Assembly (NCBI GenBank): GCA_009779835.1
Contig: WRBD01000001.1
Span: 1 to 64,000 of the forward strand
Direction of reading: 5' to 3'
From: Defluviitaleaceae bacterium
GTDB lineage: Bacteria; Bacillota; Clostridia; Lachnospirales; WQUN01
DNA length: 64,000 nucleotides
A model generated the notes under the pieces. The model saw nothing but the letters and a program-made list of their open reading frames with translations, searched no databases and was not told the DNA's origin. Positions within the stretch are counted from its first letter, which is position 1, and each line of letters opens with the position of its first letter. Shown piece by piece: positions 49,249 through 57,437 of this stretch. The translations under genes and the position numbers were made by a program.

Positions 49249-51030
49249 CTATACATTAGTTATTTCTTTGTTTAAAACCTCGATAATTCCTTCCATAGTA
49301 ACATCCGTACCTTTTGCCGCCGCGTTAAAAGCCGTGGACAGGGCTGCATTTTTTATTTTACTTCCGCTTATCTCATAACGGGCGGCAAGGAAGTTGTAAT
49401 TTATATCATCCGAAACAGGTGCGGACTGTGGCAAGGCTGTTCTCCAAATAAGTTCTCTTTCTTCCTGTTTCGGCAAAGGAAATTGAATTACAAAATGAAA
49501 ACGTCTTTTAAAAGCGTCGTCGAAGTTTTTGGTTAAGTTTGTCGCAAGAATTGTTAATCCTTTATGTTCTTCCAATCGCTGAAGCAAAAATGAAATTTCC
49601 AAGTTGGCATATTTATCTTTGGAATCTTTTACATCTGTGCGTTTACCGAACAGGGCTTCGGCTTCGTCGAAAAATAAAATGCAATCTGCTTTTGCCGCTT
49701 CATCGAAGAGGGCTTGCAGATTTTTTTCCGTTTCGCCAATATATTTGCTTACAATGGCGGATAAATCTATTTTGTACATAGGCAAGCCGATGCGTTCCGC
49801 TAAAGCGTATGCCGCCATTGTCTTTCCCGTACCGGGGTTTCCTTCCAATAATACGGTGGTTCCTTGACCGTATGGCAGTATTAAATCAAAACCCCATTCT
49901 TTGAAAACTCTTTCGCGATTGGTTATTCTGTTGGTAATTTGTTCAAGCTGTTCTTTTACCGCTTGCGGAAGAATTAAATCTGCCCATTTTACGCATATGT
50001 TATTTGGTTTACCCAGTATTGGTAATTGCTTTAATCTGTTTTTTTTGCATAAATCAATCAATGTACTTGGGTTTATAAAGTTTTCGCCATTAGCTACAGA
50101 CATCGCCCGGGCTTTTTCAAGATATTGTTTTATTTTTAAAGGCGTAAGCTTGAAATTTTCCGAAAGGAATTCTGTGTCCGGCGGTTCGATAAAATCATAT
50201 TTTATGATAAAATTGCTCCAAAGGCGGAGAGAATATTCTTTATCCGGTTCAGGCATAACAATCTCCGCAATTTTAATAATATCGGTTTCTTTCGGAGAAT
50301 AGTCCGCAACTATAAAAACAAGTCCATGCAAATTTTTTACTCGGTTTAAAAATGCATTTGCTTCCGTTTCTGGTATGTTATAAAAACATGGAACAGTGCT
50401 CAAAAGTTTTTTCTCAAAAAAGATTTCTTCCAGATTCGAATAAAAATCGCTATGTCCCGCTATGCATCCTATATCTGCAAACATAACGGAAATATTGCCC
50501 ATTGCATATGAAATATGCGTTTTTCTGCCGCTTCCCCGTCTTCCTGTTACCCAAATAATACCTAACTCGGGCTTCTTTATAAAATCCTGTACCAGGTTTG
50601 ACAACTCAACCGAAATATGTTCTATGCATACTGAATCTTGTGTATTATTGGCATATTTAAGATAATGAAGACTAATTGGTGTATATGGGTCAAGAATAAA
50701 ATCCGATACTCTGGATTTTAGTTTTTCGCCGTCCATAATTTCCCGTAAATTTCGGCGTAAAAGGACTTTTTCTATATTGTCCGGCACTTCTGAATCTGAT
50801 AAAGGCTGCCCTAAAACAGAAAGGGCAACCATTATATACAAATGTTTTGCGTTTTGGATATTGAACACATTGCGAATATGTTTGACAGGAAGAAAGATAT
50901 CATCCGTATTTATTTCTTTTTCTGTAATGTTTTCTATAAACTCCTCTGAATCATAGTTTTCTTTGGTTTGTTTAAAATACAGTTGTAAAATATCTCTTAA
51001 ATGCCCGTTTGGGTCACTGTATTTTTCCAT
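49249..51030 (-). CDS. eCIS-type AAA+ ATPase (Afp15-like), degenerate first and intact second NTPase module
   Basis: GIIWVTGRRGSGRKTH, then TTVLLEGNPGTGKTMAAYALAERIGLPMYKIDLSAIVSKYIGETEKNL...CILFFDEAEALFGKRTDVKDSKDKYANLEISFLLQRLE. Confidence 0.88.
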   Translation of the reverse strand: MEKYSDPNGHLRDILQLYFKQTKENYDSEEFIENITEKEINTDDIFLPVKHIRNVFNIQNAKHLYIMVALSVLGQPLSDSEVPDNIEKVLLRRNLREIMDGEKLKSRVSDFILDPYTPISLHYLKYANNTQDSVCIEHISVELSNLVQDFIKKPELGIIWVTGRRGSGRKTHISYAMGNISVMFADIGCIAGHSDFYSNLEEIFFEKKLLSTVPCFYNIPETEANAFLNRVKNLHGLVFIVADYSPKETDIIKIAEIVMPEPDKEYSLRLWSNFIIKYDFIEPPDTEFLSENFKLTPLKIKQYLEKARAMSVANGENFINPSTLIDLCKKNRLKQLPILGKPNNICVKWADLILPQAVKEQLEQITNRITNRERVFKEWGFDLILPYGQGTTVLLEGNPGTGKTMAAYALAERIGLPMYKIDLSAIVSKYIGETEKNLQALFDEAAKADCILFFDEAEALFGKRTDVKDSKDKYANLEISFLLQRLEEHKGLTILATNLTKNFDDAFKRRFHFVIQFPLPKQEERELIWRTALPQSAPVSDDINYNFLAARYEISGSKIKNAALSTAFNAAAKGTDVTMEGIIEVLNKEITNV

Positions 51031-51045
51031 AATTGCCCTCCGGGT

Positions 51046-51828
51046 TTATTTTTGCACAACGATGGTTCGCTTTTCAGCCACCCAATCCACCTTGTAACCT
51101 AACTCTTCAAGTAATTGCCGCGCGGCAACAAAAGTTGTACCGTCTGTAATTTGTCCTTCAATTTGCGCCATGCGTCCCATTAAATTAAAGGGAACTGTTT
51201 GAAGAGCCGGAGCAACCGGCGCAGATGCAACGGGTCTTGGCACACCCTTGCCAAGATGTTTAAAAATGCCTTCCGACAACGCATTTGCCATTTCTTTTCT
51301 TCTATCTCTTAATATTGTCACATCGGGATTGGTCAGCGGACTGTCGATAAATGAAAGTTCAATTAATATTGCGGGCATTTTTGTGTTTCTTAATACGCTG
51401 ATAGAGCCTACCGCAGCTTGAGTGTCAAGCTTTACGCCCCGGTTCTTAAGCCCCATCGCTTGCGCGAAAATATCATTTACGGTTTTCGCAAATACTTCCG
51501 AGTCTTGCCCTCTCTTTGCGTTATCCTTATAAAAATATGTTTCCGAGCCTGTTCCGCCGCCTGCATTTACATGAATGCTAATAAAATAATCCGCACCCCA
51601 TTCATTTGCCCCGCTCCATCTGGCGTTGATTGATGATGAATTGTCTTTTCCCAGATTGGTTTCTTTTGTAGGGCGGCTTAGTCTTACATCGAAATCAAGG
51701 CTTAGTATTTTGCTTAAAAAAAACGCCGTTTCAAAAGTGATATCCTGCTCCTTTAAACCGTTGCCCGAAGCTCCTGTGTTCCAACCTCTATCGTTATGCC
51801 CCGCGTCGATATAAATTTTTTTACGCAT
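51046..51828 (-). CDS. N-acetylmuramoyl-L-alanine amidase (Amidase_3) with C-terminal copper-amine-oxidase-N-like domain; no signal peptide
   Basis: KKIYIDAGHNDRGWNTGASGNGLKEQD...ISIHVNAGGGTGSETYFY...ILIELSFID; C-terminus GQITDGTTFVAARQLLEELGYKVDWVAEKRTIVVQK. Confidence 0.9.
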   Translation of the reverse strand: MRKKIYIDAGHNDRGWNTGASGNGLKEQDITFETAFFLSKILSLDFDVRLSRPTKETNLGKDNSSSINARWSGANEWGADYFISIHVNAGGGTGSETYFYKDNAKRGQDSEVFAKTVNDIFAQAMGLKNRGVKLDTQAAVGSISVLRNTKMPAILIELSFIDSPLTNPDVTILRDRRKEMANALSEGIFKHLGKGVPRPVASAPVAPALQTVPFNLMGRMAQIEGQITDGTTFVAARQLLEELGYKVDWVAEKRTIVVQK

Positions 51829-52239
51829 TTAATACTCCCTTTCTTTTTCTTTCTTTGAATATTTATACTTCATAAATTCATTAACTTCATAAAATCCTAT
51901 GGAGGAGCCCATAAGTAAGGTTGATAAACCCATTAATACAGGTGAATAGTCTAAATCCGGGCTTATGAATTTAAACAAATTTACACCCCATGTGCTGCTA
52001 AATAAAATAGAAACAAAAATAATAAGTTTTTTTGAAAATCCCATTGACGTTGATTCACTCTTCGTAGGTTTTGTAATATTTGCACATCGACACATAGGGC
52101 ATATCTGTGGTATATCATTGTTAGTATCATTCGGTGGGGATGGTAATTTGTTTTCTTTTAAAGCTTCTTTCATTACTTCCTTTATCATTATTCTCAATTC
52201 CATATCATCCACGGTTACCTCCCCCGAATACAATTGCAT
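51829..52239 (-). CDS. Holin-like small membrane protein
   Basis: Cytosolic N-terminus with CPMCRC, then two TM segments (KKLIIFVSILFSSTWGVNLFKF; SPVLMGLSTLLMGSSIGFYEV) and charged C-terminus; immediately upstream of the amidase. Confidence 0.6.
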   Translation of the reverse strand: MQLYSGEVTVDDMELRIMIKEVMKEALKENKLPSPPNDTNNDIPQICPMCRCANITKPTKSESTSMGFSKKLIIFVSILFSSTWGVNLFKFISPDLDYSPVLMGLSTLLMGSSIGFYEVNEFMKYKYSKKEKEREY

Positions 52240-52256
52240 TGTATGTACACTAATTC

Positions 52257-52326
52257 ATAAGAAAAACATCGGAAAAGCCTCCGTCATAGCGAATATTGTC
52301 GGGGATTTTTCCGATGTTTTTCTTAT
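52257..52326. promoter_or_regulatory. Perfect 20-bp inverted repeat (30-nt spacer) in divergent intergenic region
   Basis: ATAAGAAAAACATCGGAAAA (52257-52276) and TTTTCCGATGTTTTTCTTAT (52307-52326). Confidence 0.8.
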
Positions 52327-52367
52327 TTGAATCATTATACTCACCTTAAGATAAGGGGAGCGCGTAC

Positions 52368-53030
52368 ATGGAAGTTTTACTTACGAAAAAACGGCAAATT
52401 ACCCTTCCTCAAACCTATATTGATGAAATGGGGTTAAAATGCGGCGATACGCTTAAATGCTACATGAAAAATAAAAGACTGATACTTTCGGCTCAGGAAA
52501 GACCAAATATGCATGAAAATCCTGTGATAGAAACAACTTTTTCTGTACCAATGTCTGGTTTGGCGATTTTTTGCTTTCAACGCTTTAACTTGTTTCTTGA
52601 CGGAAAACCCATACATATTAAAGGGCGGAAACCAAGAGAATTGATTGCCGTGCTTGTGGCCTCTTGCGAATCAATATCAAAACGGGCTTGCGCAAGTTTT
52701 CTGTGGCCGGAATCAAATGCGTATCAGGCTATGGATAATCTCTATAAGCTGTTAAGCCGTGTAAAAACTTTATACACGTGGCTTCCGATTTCCCAAGACA
52801 ACGAGGCTATCATATTACACCGCGAAAGAGTGTATTGCGACGTGTTTGAATACAGTCGGCTATGCTGCAAGCCGGACCGGGAATCATGGCAGAAGGCAGT
52901 CAATCTTTATAGGGGAATGCTGTTGTATGAAGAACCGTATGATTGGGTTTCGGATTTTGATGTCAGATATGAAATGCTTTATCAAGGCTTGCTTAAAAAA
53001 TTAAATTACGACGCTTGCTTAAAAAATTAA
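52368..53030 (+). CDS. Transcriptional regulator: AbrB/SpoVT-type N-terminus plus SARP/BTAD-like winged helix
   Basis: MEVLLTKKRQITLPQTYIDEMGLKCGDTLKCYMKNKRLIL (AbrB-like); FNLFLDGKPIHIKGRKPRELIAVLVASCESISKRACASFLWPESNAYQAMDNLYKLLSRVK (SARP-type wHTH). Confidence 0.75.
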   Translation: MEVLLTKKRQITLPQTYIDEMGLKCGDTLKCYMKNKRLILSAQERPNMHENPVIETTFSVPMSGLAIFCFQRFNLFLDGKPIHIKGRKPRELIAVLVASCESISKRACASFLWPESNAYQAMDNLYKLLSRVKTLYTWLPISQDNEAIILHRERVYCDVFEYSRLCCKPDRESWQKAVNLYRGMLLYEEPYDWVSDFDVRYEMLYQGLLKKLNYDACLKN

Positions 53031-53038
53031 ATTACGAC
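52987..53038. repeat. Perfect 26-bp tandem duplication
   Basis: GCTTGCTTAAAAAATTAAATTACGAC repeated twice back-to-back. Confidence 0.95.
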
Positions 53039-53052
53039 AGATAGGAGAATTC

Positions 53053-53670
53053 ATTATAAAAAAAGGAGAAACAGTCCGCTTTGACCTTATTGGACGCAAT
53101 GTGGACATAGAAGGCACGATTATCAACGGGAGGACATTTTCGCGAGCACGTTAGCTTCTTACGGAGCTTGGATACGATGTAGGTTTTGAAAATGGTGTGG
53201 TAATCGTGAATAAAGGTACTAAAGACGGAAGAAGCCCGGAAGCTTACATTGTCGCGATAGATTCCTTTAAGGTGGAAACCAATCCAAGATACGCAAACAA
53301 AAACGGGCAAACATTTTGCAATTTCTTTGCACAAGATGTTATGAAGCACCCATCTTTGAATGCGTCACTGCCGCCCGGCCGCTGTGTAGATATATACAGT
53401 GCGCTGGAAGATAATAAGTTTTCACTGTGGGTTAATGTCTCTTTCGAAGAAGCCCAGGCACGGGCAAACAAAGGTTTTCCAACGGTTGCGATATCTGCCG
53501 TGCCAAATCACATAGCCGTTATTCGCCCAAATGGCGGGAAAGCCGTATCCGAAATGAGAGATGTTTTAATATCACAAGCCGGCAGAAATATTTATGCCAG
53601 TACAACTTTAAATTGGGGTTGGAGGAAAGAAGATTTTCCGAACATTAAATTCTATTCGTGGTTCGAATAA
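53053..53670 (+). pseudogene. Second lysin-like gene: amidase-tail-like N-terminal domain plus papain/NlpC-like cell-wall hydrolase domain, interrupted by TAG at 53152-53154
   Basis: KKGETVRFDLIGRNVDIEGTIINGRTFSRAR*LLTELGYDVGFENGVVIVNKG parallels the amidase C-terminus; downstream GQTFCNFFAQDVM (Cys) and PNHIAVIRPNGG (His). Confidence 0.65.
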
Positions 53671-53753
53671 AATAATTTGTAAAAAAATCCGTTGCACTGT
53701 CGGAATGAATGTTATATATTGTGGTAATATAACAAAAAGTTGGTGGGTGCGTA

Positions 53754-54842
53754 ATGCGATTTTTTTGTATATTTTTTGTTTTAGTATTTTTTACGGCGTG
53801 TGGTAATTCTGCAGTTACGGTTTTTAATAATATCGGTGACGATGAAATTCATATCGGAGTGGTTTATCCTGTTGCGTTACGTGACAGGGATACATATTTG
53901 CGTCAAGGAATAGAGCTTGCCGTGGAGCAGATAAATGCCGAAGGCGGCGTTTTGGGAAGAAGCTTACGCACGGTTATTCGCGACGATGAAAACGACGCGC
54001 ATATTGCGATGCAAATTGCAAATACGATGTATGAACAAGGAATTACGGCGGTTGTGGGGCATTGGAGTACGAATATCTGTTATTTTGTTGCTGATGTGTA
54101 CCAGGAAAACAGGGTTGTGATGATAACTCCGGCGGCTACTGGCACAAATTTATTTGAATATAAATCGCATTATATTTTCCGGATGGGCTCGAACCATGAT
54201 ATTTACGCCGAAGCGATTGCAAGGCATATGTCGGAAGAAGGATTTTCGCGTGCGGCAATTTTTCACAGTGATGACGAATACGGTAACGATTTTGCTTTAA
54301 ACATAGAACGCGCGCTGTCAAAAGAAAATATTATTGTAATAGACCGCATTACGAACATAAGCCCCGCAAGCATTGATAGTATTATGGCGCGTTGGAATGC
54401 TTTCGACTGTGACGGCGTAGTTGTTGCCGCGCTAATGCCGGGAATTATTGAGCCGATTCAGTTAATTCGTGGCGCGAACAGAGACATTCCCATTTTCGGG
54501 GCGGACAATTTTTACAGAACAAATTTTTCTTCTTACTTTGAGGGATACATGGAAAATATTTTTAAAGCGGCATTTGATTTTGATTCGCTTTGCGGAAATT
54601 TTCATGAAAAATTTCGCGAAACATACGGTCACGACCCTGATATTCGCGCGATATCTGGATACGCGGCTGTTCGGTTAATTGCAGATGCAATGGAAGCAGC
54701 AGGCACAACCGACAGCACTGCCATCGCAGATTTTTTATCGCAACTTGAAAACCATCCGACGGTTTTCGGGAAACTTTCATATAATGAAATTTCGCATGAG
54801 TTTGAAAATTTTAACGTCGGAATCATAAGGTTGGGTGATTAG
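53754..54842 (+). CDS. Branched-chain amino acid ABC-type substrate-binding lipoprotein (Peripla_BP_6)
   Basis: Lipobox FFTAC; IHIGVVYPVALRDRDTYLRQGIELAVEQINAEGGVLGRSLRTVIRDDEND. Confidence 0.88.
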   Translation: MRFFCIFFVLVFFTACGNSAVTVFNNIGDDEIHIGVVYPVALRDRDTYLRQGIELAVEQINAEGGVLGRSLRTVIRDDENDAHIAMQIANTMYEQGITAVVGHWSTNICYFVADVYQENRVVMITPAATGTNLFEYKSHYIFRMGSNHDIYAEAIARHMSEEGFSRAAIFHSDDEYGNDFALNIERALSKENIIVIDRITNISPASIDSIMARWNAFDCDGVVVAALMPGIIEPIQLIRGANRDIPIFGADNFYRTNFSSYFEGYMENIFKAAFDFDSLCGNFHEKFRETYGHDPDIRAISGYAAVRLIADAMEAAGTTDSTAIADFLSQLENHPTVFGKLSYNEISHEFENFNVGIIRLGD

Positions 54843-54843
54843 C

Positions 54844-55683
54844 ATGAAGCCGCTTAATGTTATTGAAATTAAATCGTGGATTGCGTTTGGCACGATTTTA
54901 ATTATTTTAAGCGCGACGGTTGCATGGGGTTATTTCGGAACAATGCACGAGCAAGTTCAAGTGCGCGGCGTAATTGTTAGAAGCGGCAGAGTTTTTAGTA
55001 TTTATTCGGCGTATGATGCCGAGCTTTTAGATTTTAATTTGCAGCCGAATCAAATGGTGGAACGCGACCAAGTTATCGCAAGACTCGACCAACAAAATTT
55101 AGTACGCGAAATAAATATGTTAATCGAAACCGGCGCACCGCAAATCGAAATTAAAAATTTACAAGAACAGCTTATTTCTTCAAGTCAAATTGTCACTTAC
55201 GATTGGGGGCGAGTCGTTGATGTTTATGCACGAAAGGGCGATTTTGTTCGTCGCGGTCAAAGACTTGCAACAATTTCAAGGGAGGCGCAAGATGACATTG
55301 CATTGGAAACGCTTCTTTTTGTTTCGCTTGACGATGCAATGAAAATACGCCGCGGCATGGATGTTAATGTTTTTCCCGCGTCGGTTAGCTCAAAGGATTT
55401 TGGAAATATGGTCGGCACGGTTTTATCTGTGAGCGAATATCCGGTAACTTTTCAATATATGGTTGATATTCTCGGCAGCGAAGAGTTGGCGCGGGAATTC
55501 ACACGATACGGCGCGGTTCATGAAGTATATGTTTTGCTTGTTGCTTCGGAAGAAACCGTAACAGGCTACAAGTGGACAACTTCGTTGGGGCCGAACATGA
55601 AATTCGGCAGCCTTACCCTTACAAGTGCAAATATAATTTTAGACGTGCATCGCCCAATTGATGTATTTTTATTCGGCAGGTGA
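54844..55683 (+). CDS. NHLM-type bacteriocin system HlyD-like secretion protein
   Basis: Single N-terminal TM, VQVRGVIVRSGRVFSIYSAYDAELLDFNLQPNQMVERDQVIARLDQQN; precedes the ABC pair. Confidence 0.75.
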   Translation: MKPLNVIEIKSWIAFGTILIILSATVAWGYFGTMHEQVQVRGVIVRSGRVFSIYSAYDAELLDFNLQPNQMVERDQVIARLDQQNLVREINMLIETGAPQIEIKNLQEQLISSSQIVTYDWGRVVDVYARKGDFVRRGQRLATISREAQDDIALETLLFVSLDDAMKIRRGMDVNVFPASVSSKDFGNMVGTVLSVSEYPVTFQYMVDILGSEELAREFTRYGAVHEVYVLLVASEETVTGYKWTTSLGPNMKFGSLTLTSANIILDVHRPIDVFLFGR

Positions 55684-57437
55684 TTCTTATTCTTCGCAAA
55701 AAATATTCCAACGTAATAAAAACTTTGGGCGAGAAAAAAACGGTTGTGTTTTATGTTTTCGCGCTTAATCTTTTATTGCTTATTCCCGCGACGCTTTCGC
55801 CTATTTTTCGTCAGGTTTTCACCGACGATATTCTAAAGGGCGGCGCAACGGAGTGGCTTGTGCCTTTGCTTTCTTTAATGTTCGGTGTGGCGATTTTATC
55901 CGGTACCGTTACATGGATGAAAGATAGCTGTTTGCAACGTCTTGCCGAGCAAATAGAAGTTTCGGGAACGAGTAAATTTATTTGGTTTTTATTAAATTCG
56001 CCCCTTGGTTTGTTTTACAAAAAAGACCGCTTCCAATTGCTTTCAAAGTCGGATACTTCGCGGCAAATTTCAAGAATTTTAACACGCGATATTTTAACTC
56101 TTTTGGCAAATATCGTTTTTGTTGTTTTTTACATAATAATGATGCTGCGAATTCACGTTGTAATGACAATCGTGGTTGTCGCTCTTGTTGTGTTTAGTTT
56201 TGTTACCGTTAAATTGAAAGATTTTATTATTGAAAAAATTTCGCCGGATGATAAAAACGCGCCGAATTTTTTTGTGTTGCTAAATGAAAACGAAAAAATT
56301 TCATCCGCGGGGCTTGAAAACATCGAAACTTTTAAGTCAACGGCATCAGAGACTTCGTTTTTTCAAAGCTGGCTCAGCTCGAAAATTGCTGTAATCAATG
56401 CAGGCAAAGATAATGATTACGAAAAAGCAAGCGAGCCTTTTGAAGAATTACCGCAAATTATTTTTTTGAAAATTTTATTGCTTATTTCCGCAATGCAAAT
56501 TATGGATAGAGAGTTTACCGTGGGAATGTATCTTGCGTTTCAAACATTTGCAAGTTCGTTTTTCAAGCCGCTAAGCGAGGTTCTAAACACCGGCGAACTT
56601 ATGGGAAAATTTGAAAAACGATTAAAAACGCTTTACCATGAGTTATCTGTTGAAGCCGATGCGGACGAAGACCGGCTTCCTGAACAAAACGAAAAATTAC
56701 GCGGGTATATAAGCATGAAAAATGTAAATTTTAAATATGAAGATAGTGGTTTTGAGCTGAGCGATATAAATTTAGAAATTACGCCCGGTAAAAGAGTTGC
56801 GATTTTAGGTGATTCCGGTGCGGGAAAAACTACATTGATAAAACTTTTACAAGGAATGTACACGCCCGATTCCGGTGAAATAACTATCGGCGGCATAAAC
56901 CCTTCGTATATGGACGGCGAACTATTCGCTTCCTCTGTGGGTTGCGCCAATCAGAAAATTTCGATTTTTTCCGCAACGGTTCGTGACAATATTACGCTGT
57001 GGGACGAAAGTGTTTCCGACGCGGAGGTTTACAACGCCGCAAGTGATGCTTGTATTCATTCGTATATCGCGAAACTTTCCGGCGCGTATGAATATTATCT
57101 GACCGAACACGGAAAAAACATAAGCGGCGGGCAAAAACAACGCATAGAAATTGCGCGTGCTTTTTTACGCAACCCTTCCGTTGTTTTGCTTGATGAAGCA
57201 ACAAGCGCAATAGACCCCGAAAATCGCGCAACCATCGAAGAAAATATTATTAAACGTGGATGCACCATCGTAATAGTTACGCATGTTTTAACGCATATTC
57301 CCGATTATGACGAAATTATTATTTTGGAAAAGGGAAAAATCACAGGCCGCGGCAAACATGAAAATTTATTGAAGACATCGAATTTCTACGCATCATTATT
57401 TCGGAAGGAGGGGCTGAAAAATGAGCAGGAAGTTTGA
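55680..57437 (+). CDS. ABC transporter permease/ATPase, NHLM-type, no recognisable C39 peptidase domain
   Basis: GDSGAGKTTLIKLL; NISGGQKQRIEIARAFLRNPSVVLLDEATSAID; IVTHVLTHI. Confidence 0.85.
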   Translation: MILILRKKYSNVIKTLGEKKTVVFYVFALNLLLLIPATLSPIFRQVFTDDILKGGATEWLVPLLSLMFGVAILSGTVTWMKDSCLQRLAEQIEVSGTSKFIWFLLNSPLGLFYKKDRFQLLSKSDTSRQISRILTRDILTLLANIVFVVFYIIMMLRIHVVMTIVVVALVVFSFVTVKLKDFIIEKISPDDKNAPNFFVLLNENEKISSAGLENIETFKSTASETSFFQSWLSSKIAVINAGKDNDYEKASEPFEELPQIIFLKILLLISAMQIMDREFTVGMYLAFQTFASSFFKPLSEVLNTGELMGKFEKRLKTLYHELSVEADADEDRLPEQNEKLRGYISMKNVNFKYEDSGFELSDINLEITPGKRVAILGDSGAGKTTLIKLLQGMYTPDSGEITIGGINPSYMDGELFASSVGCANQKISIFSATVRDNITLWDESVSDAEVYNAASDACIHSYIAKLSGAYEYYLTEHGKNISGGQKQRIEIARAFLRNPSVVLLDEATSAIDPENRATIEENIIKRGCTIVIVTHVLTHIPDYDEIIILEKGKITGRGKHENLLKTSNFYASLFRKEGLKNEQEV

